Positions 1-8,925 of a stretch of 41,109 bases of DNA are shown here, piece by piece; the stretch's first letter is position 1; the number at the start of each line of letters is the position of its first letter. A program made the position numbers and the translations under genes. This stretch comes from Armatimonadota bacterium (GTDB taxonomy: Bacteria; Armatimonadota; Zipacnadia; Zipacnadales; UBA11051). The notes under the pieces were generated by a model. It saw only the letters and a list, made by a program, of their open reading frames with translations, was not told the DNA's origin and searched no databases. The stretch is from positions 1 through 41,109 of the forward strand of contig JABLXH010000038.1 in the NCBI GenBank assembly GCA_013178155.1. The letters are read 5' to 3'.

Positions 1-36
1 CCAGAACCTGTAGGTCCCCGACGCGGTAGCAACGCA

Positions 37-73
37 GGCCGCGGTCCCTGCCCGTGGACCGCGGCCTTTCTTC
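37..73 (+). terminator. Rho-independent terminator-like hairpin
   Basis: A perfect 11-bp stem (GGCCGCGGTCC, 37-47, pairing with 56-66) has an 8-nt loop and is followed on the plus strand by TTTCTTC. The T-rich tail points to termination of a plus-strand gene lying left of the window. It also sits about 27 bp past the stop of the minus-strand SDR gene, so it could serve both converging transcripts, although there is no T tract in the minus direction. Confidence 0.7.
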
Positions 74-93
74 ACCACCGCAGGCGGCAACCA

Positions 94-855
94 TCACCAG
101 ACGGTATAGCCCCCATCAATCACCAGATCGTGCCCTGTCGTGTAACTCGCGGCATCCGAAGCCAGATACACCACCGCCCCCACCAGCTCCTCCGGCTCCG
201 CCATGCGCCCGAAGGGGATGTAAGGGTACCAGCCATCAAAGTACTGCGGGAACTGCTTGGTGAGCTCGCTTAGTGTGTAACCCGGGCTGATGCTGTTGAC
301 CCGCACGTTGTACTGGGCCCACTCCACGGCCAGGCTCTTTGAGAGATGGATGACACCCGCCTTGGAGGCATTGTAGGCGCACTGGGTCTGGGGCCGGTTG
401 GCGATACGCCCGGACATGGAGGCGATGTTGACAATCGCGCCTGAGCGCTGCGGGATCATGGTCCGCGCTGCCGCCTGGCAACACAGGAACGTGCCCTTGA
501 GATTGGTGTCCACGACCCTGTCCCAATCCTCCTCGCTCATCTCCTCCGCTTTGGCCCAGATGCATATCCCGGCGCTATTGACCAGCACATCAAGCCGCCC
601 CAGCTCCGCCGCCACCCGGCCAAAGGCCTCGCCTACCGAAGCACGCTTGGTCACGTCACACACGATGCCGAGTGTGCCGTCGCCCATCTCCTGAGCCGAC
701 TGGGCCACACGGTCCTCCAGAATGTCCAGCAGCGCGATCTGACAGCCGTACTCCTTGAGCGCCTCCGCGCACGCCCGGCCGATGCCACGGGCCCCGCCGG
801 TTACGGCTGCCACCTTGCCCTGCAACTCGAACAACTCACGAATGGGTCGCGACAT
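94..855 (-). CDS. SDR-family NAD(P)-dependent oxidoreductase
   Basis: A 253-aa classical short-chain dehydrogenase/reductase of normal family length. The cofactor motif TGGARGIG is at residues 19-26, NSAG at 93-96, and the catalytic set is N118, S146, Y161 and K165 (YNASK). Asp44 at the end of the second beta strand favours NAD(H) over NADP(H) by the usual rule. The C-terminal GGYTVW end is typical of sugar/polyol SDRs. The ATG is preceded by GAGGAGG with 6-nt spacing. It begins 30 bp after the heparinase-like gene on the same strand, so the two are probably cotranscribed. By analogy with alginate-type pathways it could reduce an unsaturated-uronate-derived keto sugar, but the substrate is not readable from sequence. 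Cytoplasmic: no signal peptide. Confidence 0.9.
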   Translation of the reverse strand: MSRPIRELFELQGKVAAVTGGARGIGRACAEALKEYGCQIALLDILEDRVAQSAQEMGDGTLGIVCDVTKRASVGEAFGRVAAELGRLDVLVNSAGICIWAKAEEMSEEDWDRVVDTNLKGTFLCCQAAARTMIPQRSGAIVNIASMSGRIANRPQTQCAYNASKAGVIHLSKSLAVEWAQYNVRVNSISPGYTLSELTKQFPQYFDGWYPYIPFGRMAEPEELVGAVVYLASDAASYTTGHDLVIDGGYTVW

Positions 856-885
856 GGTTGTCCTCCTCGCTGATTCGCGCGGCTC

Positions 886-3561
886 TTACCCGGTGTCACG
901 GATATGGAAGTAAGAGACCGGTGCACTCCGCACGAGGTGCGGTCCGGTGAAACTCTGGTGGGGCTGACAGATGAACTCCGCCTGCTGCGCCGCTGCGTTC
1001 CAGGTGAAGCCGGGATCCTCCGCGACCGTCAGCCGCAAACCCTCGGGCACCCGCTCCGACTGAAGCACCATGAACGCCGACGTACGCTGCCCGGCGTGGT
1101 CCAGCAGGACCACGGTTCCGTCTGGCGCGAGCAGTTCTCCGGCCACGGTGAGGGTGCGGGCGGAGCGGTCCACCGCCAGCAGCGAGGCGCCTGGCCTGCC
1201 GTAGGCGGTGATGGACGCGTCGCCGAAGGACACCTGGCCGTCCACCACCACGCCACCAATGCCCCCTCCGGACCAAAGGGCAGCCAGTTCGGCATCAGCC
1301 TGCACTGGTCGGCCCTCCCAGGTTGCCTGCAGTCCTGCTGGCCGCAACAACACCAGCCCGCGCCAGCCAGCGGCGGTTATCTGCAGGGCCAGGTCTGCAC
1401 CCGCCCAGTCCAGGCGCTGCACGTCGAGCGCCGCCTCTGCCTCAGGCATCAGCTCCATCACGGCGGCAAAGACCGACTCGCCGCCCTCGCGCCGCCACAG
1501 AGCGAAGGGACGCCAGAAGTCGCGCAGGTTGTCGTCGTTTTCGTTCGCTCCCCGCACCGCCGGGTTGCGTCCCAGTACCAGTTGGTCGCCGGACTCGGTC
1601 AGCAGGTGCACCCGCAAGTGCGCGGCACCCTCGGCCAAGGAGTGCTCCACCGTCACCACCGCTGGAAGCGTCCCCGTCGCCTTCTGCAAGTCGCTCAGAT
1701 AACCGTAAGCGTAGTCCGATTTGAGCGTAAGCCCACTCTCACCCTCATTCGCAGCCTCGACGAAGTCTGTGCCGGGAGACAGGAGCGTCGGCAGGGGCTG
1801 AGTCGCCAGCGCCTGGCCGCCGGACATCGCCGCCATCGTGCCGGGAAGGTCGGCACAGCCATGCAACAGGTAGTCCTGCCTCTGCCCGCCCGTGACCGCA
1901 AACAGGTCCACCAGTACCGGCCGCGCCCCGGGCGGCGTCAGTGCCAGGAGGGTGCGGCGGTACGTGCTGACGAGGCCGGGGTAGACAGTCGGGTTGTCCA
2001 CGGAGAGGACCTGACAGTCGGGCATCGCCAGAAAGCAGCGGAGGCTGCCGAAGGTGGTCGCATCGGCGGCCTGGTTCCGGGCGTCCACCACCACCGTGTT
2101 GTGCGCGACGGTCGGCAGCGTCCAGGCGCGGTCCCTGCTGTGGGTGTAGCCGAGGTCTGACAGCAGCTCCTGTCCCTGGGCGAAGAGCACCAGGCTCAGC
2201 CCGTCCCAGTGCCGATGTCCCAGACCCGGTGACCAGGTCAGATGGGCCTGCCATTGATCGTGACCCTCGCCTCCACCCAGTACGCCGTGCCCCAGAGCCG
2301 GCAGCAGCAATGGCTGCGAGCGTTGTAGAGCCGTGCCTTTCTGCCACCACCAGGTGTCGTGGACCGGCACATAGCGGCCGTTGGGCAGCCGCATCAGCTC
2401 CAGGCTTTCCTTGGCCCGGCGTATGCCCGGCAGGTCGCTGGCGAGGTCCAGGTTGTCGAACCGGCGCCCGGTGACGGGGTGCTGGTATCCGGGCGGATCG
2501 CTGTACCCCCTGGCTGCCGACAGCACACTGCTGAGGTTACCGACCACCTGGGAGTGATAAGACGGGGTGCCTTCGCTCCACGTCCCGTCGCCGAAGAAGC
2601 CGGAATCCACGAACCTTTCCAGACGACCCACGCACTCGTGTACCCACTCCGGCCGCCCCAGGACTCGACCAGCGCGGATGATGTCCGCCCACATGCCAGG
2701 GCTCATGTTGCCAAGGTCGTCACGGTTCGCCAGCACCTGCTCGGCTGCCATGGTGAAAAAGCTCAAAATCTCGGCATCCGCGTCATGGCCCTTCTCTGCC
2801 GACAGCCTCTGCAGTTCACCGCTATCATGGATCAGGTCGTAGGCCTCCACCAGCTGGTCGGGGAGGTCTGCGTAGGCCCACCATGTCCAGCGTGCGGTGC
2901 GAAAGCCCGGCCGGAAGTCCTTGGGGTCTACCGGGCCGTCGTAGATGACCTTCTCCTGGAAGGGGTAGTCGAAGTGGTAGCAGTACCCGGGGTACACCTC
3001 AGCGAAGCGCTGCAGGATGAGTGCACAGCGGCGTGCGTACTGGACCTCGCGGGTCAGGTGGTAGGCCCGGGCGAGGTTGCGTGCCGCCGTCTCCATGTAG
3101 CGGATGCGATGGTAGTCAATCCGCGCCCCGAAGTAGTGCCGGTATCCCTTGGCGTCGGCCCAGTAGGGGTACTCCTGCGGTTCCCCGCGCGGGTTGTGGA
3201 CCCGAAGCACCTCAGTCATTGGGTACTGCTCGCTGGGGTATTGGTGTCCGCAGTAGGCGCAGCGCATCGTCTCCGGCTGCGCCAGGCTCCACGGCTCGTA
3301 GTTGGCGTCCTTTCCGCCCTGGAACTGCCCCTCCTGCAGGCCAGCGGTGCAGTTGGGGCAGTCGGTGAAGTAGATCCCGGACTGTCGCGGGATGACGGCT
3401 AGCATGGCGGCCTCGTCGAGCTCCATGACCGGCTCCACCAGCCGCCGATAGCCGTCGGCGTCACTCTCTCGCAAGGGGACTGCCAGAACCGGGTGTTGCG
3501 CCATGGAGGCGCCGGTCAGGAGAACTGCCAGTAGCAGCATGAACAGCACCGACAGAGGCAT
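886..3561 (-). CDS. Secreted heparinase II/III-family polysaccharide lyase-like protein
   Basis: An 891-aa protein with an N-terminal signal peptide (hydrophobic residues 3-18, cleavage likely near SMA-Q). An alpha/alpha toroid-like middle part carries the lyase-type block GDGTWSEGTPSYHSQ (about 325-338, with Y335 and H336 as candidate catalytic residues). The heparinase II/III-like beta domain follows, with H449-R-H451-W-D and H487-N488. Known members cleave uronate-containing glycans by beta-elimination. The exact PL family (12, 15, 17 or 21) cannot be assigned by eye. Unusual for a secreted lyase is a CPNC...CAYC pair (C68, C71, C101, C104) just after the signal peptide, which looks like a zinc ribbon. 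It lies upstream of the SDR gene, 30 bp apart, which suggests a lyase plus uronate-reductase pair (inference). Confidence 0.85.
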   Translation of the reverse strand: MPLSVLFMLLLAVLLTGASMAQHPVLAVPLRESDADGYRRLVEPVMELDEAAMLAVIPRQSGIYFTDCPNCTAGLQEGQFQGGKDANYEPWSLAQPETMRCAYCGHQYPSEQYPMTEVLRVHNPRGEPQEYPYWADAKGYRHYFGARIDYHRIRYMETAARNLARAYHLTREVQYARRCALILQRFAEVYPGYCYHFDYPFQEKVIYDGPVDPKDFRPGFRTARWTWWAYADLPDQLVEAYDLIHDSGELQRLSAEKGHDADAEILSFFTMAAEQVLANRDDLGNMSPGMWADIIRAGRVLGRPEWVHECVGRLERFVDSGFFGDGTWSEGTPSYHSQVVGNLSSVLSAARGYSDPPGYQHPVTGRRFDNLDLASDLPGIRRAKESLELMRLPNGRYVPVHDTWWWQKGTALQRSQPLLLPALGHGVLGGGEGHDQWQAHLTWSPGLGHRHWDGLSLVLFAQGQELLSDLGYTHSRDRAWTLPTVAHNTVVVDARNQAADATTFGSLRCFLAMPDCQVLSVDNPTVYPGLVSTYRRTLLALTPPGARPVLVDLFAVTGGQRQDYLLHGCADLPGTMAAMSGGQALATQPLPTLLSPGTDFVEAANEGESGLTLKSDYAYGYLSDLQKATGTLPAVVTVEHSLAEGAAHLRVHLLTESGDQLVLGRNPAVRGANENDDNLRDFWRPFALWRREGGESVFAAVMELMPEAEAALDVQRLDWAGADLALQITAAGWRGLVLLRPAGLQATWEGRPVQADAELAALWSGGGIGGVVVDGQVSFGDASITAYGRPGASLLAVDRSARTLTVAGELLAPDGTVVLLDHAGQRTSAFMVLQSERVPEGLRLTVAEDPGFTWNAAAQQAEFICQPHQSFTGPHLVRSAPVSYFHIRDTG

Positions 3562-3632
3562 CGCGACCTCATGCGATAGCGTAGTCTACCCGCAGGTTCG
3601 GTGCGCCTGGCCCTGAGTCCTGCCGGGAAGCG

Positions 3633-3667
3633 CTGCGGCCTGCCCAGTACCGCTGAGCAGGCCGCAG
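3633..3667 (-). terminator. Terminator-like hairpin after beta-helix gene
   Basis: A perfect 11-bp inverted repeat (CTGCGGCCTGC at 3633-3643 with its complement at 3657-3667, 13-nt loop) lies 26 bp beyond the stop of the beta-helix gene and 72 bp before the start of the heparinase-like gene. No clear T tract follows on the minus strand, so it is a weak or factor-assisted terminator or an mRNA-stabilising hairpin. It likely separates the two transcripts. Confidence 0.5.
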
Positions 3668-3692
3668 GTGTCACCTGTCCACTGACGCCGCG

Positions 3693-5975
3693 CTACCGCG
3701 CCAGCATCATCCGCGTCATGGCGATCTGCTGCTGGCCCTCGGGGCCGCGAGCGGTCACGCGACAGAGGTACGCCCCGGCGGGCACCTGCGTGCCGGCGTT
3801 GGACCTGCCGTTCCAAAGCAGGCTGTTTATCCCCGCCTTCCCCTGCACTGGCGGCAGCGCAGATACGACTCGCCCGGCGATGTTGAGTATCTCCGCCTGG
3901 ACCTCGGCCGGAGCGCTAAGAGTGATCACGATCTGGGCGCCGCCATTGCGGGTCGGCGCCGCGGCCACGGTCATCGCCCCGGCGGTCCGCACACTGGTCG
4001 GGATGACACCGCCAGCAAGCGGGCTGTAGTCCACCAGGCCACGACTGGGGTCATCGAGCTGATCATAGATCTTGCCGTCAATGACGCTGGCCTGAGTGCT
4101 CCCGAAGTCGTTACCCTCGGCCTTGATGTCGTTACTGGTGTAGTTGGCGATAGCCGAGCCAGACTGACCGATAAACCTGTTTCCGCCGTCGTCCAAGGTG
4201 CTGGTGTTTCCCAGATTACCCAGATTCGGCTGCGCATCATTGTCTATGAGGATACCAGTCGAGCCGAGCCGTATCGTATTGCCGGCGACAATAGGTCGGC
4301 ACTCATATCCGTAGATGTACAGACCGTAGTCTCTCTGCTGCAGGATGGTGTTGCTGGCGATCCGGGGCGAACCGTTGCTGAGGTAGATACCCGACGACCC
4401 AAAAGCCTTGCTGCCCACGGGAGCGCCAATTGTATTGGCTTCGATGACGGAGCCACTGCGGACGAAGTCCAGGTATAGACCATAATTCTTCGCGAGGATC
4501 TTGTTCCCTTGGCCCGCTGCCCCGACTACCAGCCCGCCGGGGCCGCCGGAGACATAGACTCCGTAGTTGCCGGGCGCGGGTGTGGTGCCGTCGGCCAGCC
4601 AGCCAATGTAGTTGCCCAGTATACGATTGCCCAGGGCGTTGTTGCCGTAGACGGAGACCCCATTCTGCCTCGCCACGATCACGTTCCGTTTCGCCGCCGT
4701 GTTACCTCCGACGGTGCAGTATGCACTGCCGCTAAGGCTGAGGCCCGTGTCGCTGTTCGGCAACGGTTTGTCGCCGGTGCGATTGAGGCCGATATAGTTG
4801 CCGACCACGTAGGCGCCCTGACAGCCGCCCATGCTGATTCCAGTTGAGTTGGCCGAGATGATGTTGCGAGCAGCCGCCGTAGTGCCCCCCACATAGGCTC
4901 GCGGGCAGTTGTCCAGATAGACTCCGGAACTGCCGTTCCCAAGCGCTGCCCCACCGTTGGCATCGGTGCCGACACGATTGCCCTTGATCTTTATGTCCGG
5001 ACATCCATTGGCATAGATGCCAGAGCTGTCGTTGCCGGACACAACGTTCCAGCCCAACGTGGTGGTGGCTCCGATGAGAACGTCCGAGCAGTTATAGAGG
5101 TAGACACCATAGCTGCCGTTGGGACGGGCTTGAGTGCCTGCCAGGTTGGTGCCCACGCGGCAGTTGGCGATGCTCAGACCCACGACCCGAGAGCCGTTGA
5201 TGCCGTTCTGATTGTTGCCACTCAACACGGTCTTGATGGGTAGTCCCGGGCTGCCGATCGCAATGTCGCCGCAAAGGTATAGGTAGATGCCGTCGCCGGT
5301 GTTGGGCAGAGCGGTGCTCCCGTCCGCGGCAAGACCACAGAGCAGATTGGTAATGGTAACCCCGCCCGAGAAGTAGACATAGATGCCATTGCCGAGGTTG
5401 CCGGCGATGATATTGCGGTCCTTGGGATCCGTGCCGCCAATCTGGGCGCCGGAAGCGGAGGTGATGCTGATGCCATCGCCCGCGTTCGGTTGGGGAAGGC
5501 GACCGCTGCGATCGGTGCCGATGTAGCACGATCGGATGGTGCAGTTCTCGCCGCCTACGCTGATGCCGCTGGAGGTGCTATAGCAGATACACAGCCCCCG
5601 CAACACGCAGTTCGCTGCTGATGAGGCGACATTGAGAATTCCGGTCTTGAGGTCGCCCGAGATTGTGATGTCGGGCTTGCCGTCGTAGTTGATGTCACCA
5701 TTGATCTCCGTTCCGGGCTCGGTCAGCGTGAGTGTCCCGAATCCACTGTCACCAACGTGGATGGTCCCGCCAGCCAAGCTGACGTCGAACAGAATCCGGT
5801 TGGGGACGCCGTCTGAGTTCGCTGTAGCCAGTTTCGACCGCAGGGTCCCAGGCGACCCATCATCGGCCAACGTCATGACCGTTAAGTCCACCGGGGGAAG
5901 CGCGGGCGCGGCGCTAATCGCTTGCACAAGCGCCGCCAGAACCATGAGGCTTAGCAATCTGGTACGTGCTGTCAT
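3693..5975 (-). CDS. Secreted right-handed parallel beta-helix protein with C-terminal FlgD-like Ig domain
   Basis: A 760-aa protein with a signal peptide (about 1-23, cleavage near SAA). Residues about 30-80 form an N-cap like that of CSLREA/pectate-lyase-type helices (DDGSPGTLRSKLATAN). A long body follows (about 90-640), rich in short repeats such as NGI/GIYL/GVYVS, NRIxGN and IGGT...RNVI. These are hallmarks of parallel beta-helix coils that bind or cut polysaccharide. The last ~85 residues (AEVQAEILNIAGRVV ... LLWNGRSNAGTQVPAGAYLCRV) match the FlgD-like Ig fold often used as a C-terminal sorting or spacer domain in extracellular enzymes. No lyase catalytic constellation is obvious, so binding or structural roles are possible. 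The start is the ATG preceded by AGGAGG with 8-nt spacing. Confidence 0.85.
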   Translation of the reverse strand: MTARTRLLSLMVLAALVQAISAAPALPPVDLTVMTLADDGSPGTLRSKLATANSDGVPNRILFDVSLAGGTIHVGDSGFGTLTLTEPGTEINGDINYDGKPDITISGDLKTGILNVASSAANCVLRGLCICYSTSSGISVGGENCTIRSCYIGTDRSGRLPQPNAGDGISITSASGAQIGGTDPKDRNIIAGNLGNGIYVYFSGGVTITNLLCGLAADGSTALPNTGDGIYLYLCGDIAIGSPGLPIKTVLSGNNQNGINGSRVVGLSIANCRVGTNLAGTQARPNGSYGVYLYNCSDVLIGATTTLGWNVVSGNDSSGIYANGCPDIKIKGNRVGTDANGGAALGNGSSGVYLDNCPRAYVGGTTAAARNIISANSTGISMGGCQGAYVVGNYIGLNRTGDKPLPNSDTGLSLSGSAYCTVGGNTAAKRNVIVARQNGVSVYGNNALGNRILGNYIGWLADGTTPAPGNYGVYVSGGPGGLVVGAAGQGNKILAKNYGLYLDFVRSGSVIEANTIGAPVGSKAFGSSGIYLSNGSPRIASNTILQQRDYGLYIYGYECRPIVAGNTIRLGSTGILIDNDAQPNLGNLGNTSTLDDGGNRFIGQSGSAIANYTSNDIKAEGNDFGSTQASVIDGKIYDQLDDPSRGLVDYSPLAGGVIPTSVRTAGAMTVAAAPTRNGGAQIVITLSAPAEVQAEILNIAGRVVSALPPVQGKAGINSLLWNGRSNAGTQVPAGAYLCRVTARGPEGQQQIAMTRMMLAR

Positions 5976-6014
5976 CCTGTCGTCCTCCTGTACAGTTGCA
6001 TGGCCGCCTTCTCT

Positions 6015-6036
6015 GCAGACCTTCGCGAGGGTCCGC
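6015..6036 (-). other. Short hairpin in UroD-like/beta-helix intergenic gap
   Basis: On the minus strand GCGGACC pairs with GGTCTGC (7 bp including one G-U) around an 8-nt loop. It lies in the 106-bp gap between the UroD-like stop and the ribosome binding site of the beta-helix gene. It could be a weak terminator or processing hairpin. Nothing else recognisable is in this gap. Confidence 0.25.
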
Positions 6037-6081
6037 AGTCTCTCCCATCCGTGTCGTCCGGCCCCTCACGTCACCTCCCCA

Positions 6082-7326
6082 TCAGGGCGCAAACTCCGCT
6101 GTCACCTCCTGGGCGATGGACGCCCACTCCCAGAGTCGCTGCGGTTCATAGCGAACGGTGCTGATGTCCTTCAGCACCACTTCCACCACGCAGCCGCGCA
6201 GCTTCTCCAGGTCCTCGCGCAGTTCCCGCCGTGCCACCTCCGGTACCCAGTCATCGTAGGCCAGCACCGCGGGGTTCGGTTTGAGCGAGATCACATAGTC
6301 GGTGCCGCAACGCTCGGCCATCAACGCCTTATCGGCCCGCGGACTGCAGGAGATCTTGCGCAGGTTCGGTACTCTCCGCAGCAAGTCTACCTTGTGATGG
6401 AGCTGTTCGCAACAACCATAGTAGTTCAGACCCCACTTCTCCAGAAACCGCAACTCGTGCCGCAGCGCGAACTCCCAATGCATTTCGGGCGAGACCTCCG
6501 AAAAGATCTGCGGCGTCGCGCAACCCCACAGGTCTCGGGGGGTGACACGCTTGGGGTCATACCCCGGTTGCGGCAGCTCCGGCGTCGCACTGAGACCGCC
6601 CGAGCCAGCCATGCCGTTGGGTCCTGGCAAAGACAGCAGGTTCTGCTCCTCCCACTGCCGCAGCCGATGCAGGTGAGCGTCCACCAGGCGCTCCATGCAG
6701 GCATTGACCAGTCCGGGGTTCAGCACCATGTCCAGCATCGCCCGGTCCACGCCATACCAGGTGATCAGATCATCCCAGGGCGCGAACCACACATGGGTGA
6801 TACCTCGCTTGACCACCGGCATGATGTCGCCAAACAGCTCACACAGAAGCTCATAGTGCCTCTGGGTGGCGGCTTCGTCGTGCGTCACCTCAGGCATGCG
6901 TATCTTGGCCACATCGTCCAGCGAATGGAACTGCTCATGGAAATGCCGGCTCGCCAGACCGCTGCTGGTCAAAACATCGGACTCCTCGCTGATGCCCACG
7001 CCGGTATCGTGGATAGCGTAAGGGCAAACAACCGCTCCCTCCGCAATCTGGTCATCGGGGAAATGCCGCCACTGATAGAGCTGCATTCGCAGGCCGCTCT
7101 CGACCCCGCGCGCCCAGTCGCCCTCGCAGCGGCACGTAAGCTCATCCTCCCAGTTCATCTCATGCCAGGGCACCTGCAGGATGCATACCAGCGGTCGGGT
7201 CGGCCGCAACTCGTTGAGTTGCTGCCATTGGGCCAGCTTCTCTTGCTGCACGGGCAAGGCAGCGCCGTCGGCGACCTGCTTCATCAGTTCGCGTAGAATC
7301 GCGCGGTCTCCGTCGGTCATGTTCAT
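6082..7326 (-). CDS. Uroporphyrinogen decarboxylase-superfamily protein (not HemE)
   Basis: A 414-aa protein of the UroD/MtaA TIM-barrel superfamily. This is supported by the C-terminal half, with the block YYGCCEQLHHKVDLLRRVPN followed by LRKISCSPRAD and a late strand VVLKD. The N-terminal MRQAGRYLPEY-type substrate motif of true HemE is absent, so a haem role is unlikely. Relatives include methyltransferases that move methyl groups to corrinoid or coenzyme M, and many unassigned proteins near glycan genes. The frame opens at a GTG at 7356, but the ATG at 7326 has an upstream GGAGG (12-nt spacing) and fits the family N-terminus better. It lies 45 bp after the FAD oxidoreductase gene on the same strand, so cotranscription is likely. 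Confidence 0.75.
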   Translation of the reverse strand: MNMTDGDRAILRELMKQVADGAALPVQQEKLAQWQQLNELRPTRPLVCILQVPWHEMNWEDELTCRCEGDWARGVESGLRMQLYQWRHFPDDQIAEGAVVCPYAIHDTGVGISEESDVLTSSGLASRHFHEQFHSLDDVAKIRMPEVTHDEAATQRHYELLCELFGDIMPVVKRGITHVWFAPWDDLITWYGVDRAMLDMVLNPGLVNACMERLVDAHLHRLRQWEEQNLLSLPGPNGMAGSGGLSATPELPQPGYDPKRVTPRDLWGCATPQIFSEVSPEMHWEFALRHELRFLEKWGLNYYGCCEQLHHKVDLLRRVPNLRKISCSPRADKALMAERCGTDYVISLKPNPAVLAYDDWVPEVARRELREDLEKLRGCVVEVVLKDISTVRYEPQRLWEWASIAQEVTAEFAP

Positions 7327-7371
7327 ATCAAAAGTCGGCCTCCACGTTGTTCGCACTGCGGCCCAGACGGT

Positions 7372-8925
7372 CTATAGCTCGTTGTAGAGCTCTTTGGGCA
7401 CCATGTTGCCGAGGTTCAACACAAGGTTGGTGTCCAGGGCGCGTTTGAGCCGCGCGATTTCGCGCAGGCCCTCCCGGCCCAGCATCAGTTCCAGGTAGGG
7501 CACGCGACGCCCCTCCACCAGCACGGTCTTCTTGCCCACCCCGTGTTCCCCGGAAATGACACCACCCAACCTGACCGCCTGCCGGGCAAGGTCGGCGTAC
7601 AGCTCCCGCACCAGCGCCAGTTCAGCCTCATTCTGGGTCAGGAAGTTCACGTGAAGGTGATAGTCACCAAGGTGCCCGAACATCACGTAGTGTTCACCCG
7701 GCCGGGCGAAGGCGGCCCTGAAGCGCTGGCCAGCCGCATGGTAGGCGGCGAGAAGCTCGCGGAAGCATCCGGGTGGGGCAACGAAGTCTGTGCCCATCTT
7801 CTGGCTACCGTGCTGCCGAACGTAGCTATTGATGCTCTCCGGCAGCGAATGCCGGAACTCTCGCTGTTCCGTCAGGTCAGCAGGCGTATCCGCAAACCAG
7901 TCTTCGACCATCCCGTGGGCCTCAAGAGCGTCCATCAGCGGGTCGAGCTGCTCCAAGTCGCCCGCCAACTCCACGAACACCGCCGCGCCGAAGGCCTTCC
8001 CCTCCAGCACCGGGTGTGACATGAAGCGCAAAGACGCCCCGTCAAAGTACTCCAGGGCCAGGACCGTCAGCGCTCCAGCCTGGCTCGCGGCTCGCACTGC
8101 ATCGGCGAAATCCAAGGCCTGCGTCTCCGTCTCAAAGAAGGCCAGCTCGCCCAAAATGGGCGCGGGCAGCTCCGCCAGCGTCAGATGAACCTCGGTGATG
8201 ACACCCAGCAGACCCTCAGACCCCACAAAGAGGTCTACCAGGTCCATGTCTGGGCGGCAGTAGAGCGCCGAAGCGTTCTTCATCTCGGGACTGCAGTAGC
8301 GCGGCAGTGGCAGTCTGTAGTCCTGTCCTGCCTGTCCACGGAAACTGATCTCGCCCACGCTGGCCCGCACCTCCCCGCGCTCCACCCGCAGGCTGTCGCC
8401 ATTGGGTAGAACCACGGTAAGCCCCTGTACCCACTGCCGCGTGGCCCCGTAGTGGAAGCTGCGGGCGCCGGAGGCGTTCGTGGCCACACTTGCCCCGAGC
8501 AGCGCCGTGCGCTCAGTGGGGTCAGGAGGGTAGAACAGACCGGGGGGGAGCATACGTTCCAGCACATCCAGGGGGGTACCGGCGGGCACCCAAGCCTCGC
8601 GTCGTTCCCGGTCCACGCCCAGGCTGAAGGTCCGCCCGTAGTGCTCAAGGCTGATACTTTCGCCAGGATGCTCGCCGACCTCGCGCAGGTCCTCCGTCGC
8701 CAGCGCCCAACCGCCTCCGGTTGCCACCCGCCCGCCGGTGATGCCGGTCCCCGCCCCCGAGACCGTCACCGGCACGCCTCGCGCATTGGCCTCACGCAGC
8801 AACTCTTGGACCTCGGCCGTCGAGCGTGGGAAGTAGACCGCCTCGAGGCCCTCGGCCTGGAAGAGGCCGCTTTCGTCGGTGCTGAAGCGGGTCAGCGTAT
8901 CTGGGTCGTCACGACACGTCACCAT
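7372..8925 (-). CDS. GlcD-like FAD-binding oxidoreductase (PCMH/VAO type)
   Basis: A 517-aa flavoprotein of the glycolate oxidase subunit GlcD / D-lactate dehydrogenase family, near the usual ~500 aa. The PCMH FAD-binding domain starts with FPRSTAEVQELL (32-43) and contains the pyrophosphate loop SGAGTGITGG (56-65), then SVATNASGARSFHYGA and VGSEGLLGVITEV. The C-terminal FAD-linked oxidase domain has GHLGDYHLHVNF and SGEHGVGKKT, the histidine-bearing motifs typical of 2-hydroxyacid oxidation. It likely oxidises a 2-hydroxy acid, perhaps a sugar acid. Electron acceptor and substrate are not visible. Its start overlaps the end of the methyltransferase gene by 17 bp, indicating translational coupling. 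No partner GlcE/GlcF gene is in the window. Confidence 0.88.
   Translation of the reverse strand: MVTCRDDPDTLTRFSTDESGLFQAEGLEAVYFPRSTAEVQELLREANARGVPVTVSGAGTGITGGRVATGGGWALATEDLREVGEHPGESISLEHYGRTFSLGVDRERREAWVPAGTPLDVLERMLPPGLFYPPDPTERTALLGASVATNASGARSFHYGATRQWVQGLTVVLPNGDSLRVERGEVRASVGEISFRGQAGQDYRLPLPRYCSPEMKNASALYCRPDMDLVDLFVGSEGLLGVITEVHLTLAELPAPILGELAFFETETQALDFADAVRAASQAGALTVLALEYFDGASLRFMSHPVLEGKAFGAAVFVELAGDLEQLDPLMDALEAHGMVEDWFADTPADLTEQREFRHSLPESINSYVRQHGSQKMGTDFVAPPGCFRELLAAYHAAGQRFRAAFARPGEHYVMFGHLGDYHLHVNFLTQNEAELALVRELYADLARQAVRLGGVISGEHGVGKKTVLVEGRRVPYLELMLGREGLREIARLKRALDTNLVLNLGNMVPKELYNEL

Noticed and set aside
904-2160. 418-aa plus-strand open frame
   Set aside because: Antisense to the heparinase-like gene; Arg/Gln/His-rich shadow with no recognisable domain.
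6082-7326. hemE, true uroporphyrinogen decarboxylase
   Set aside because: The N-terminal HemE signature is missing and no other haem gene is nearby. Kept as superfamily member only.
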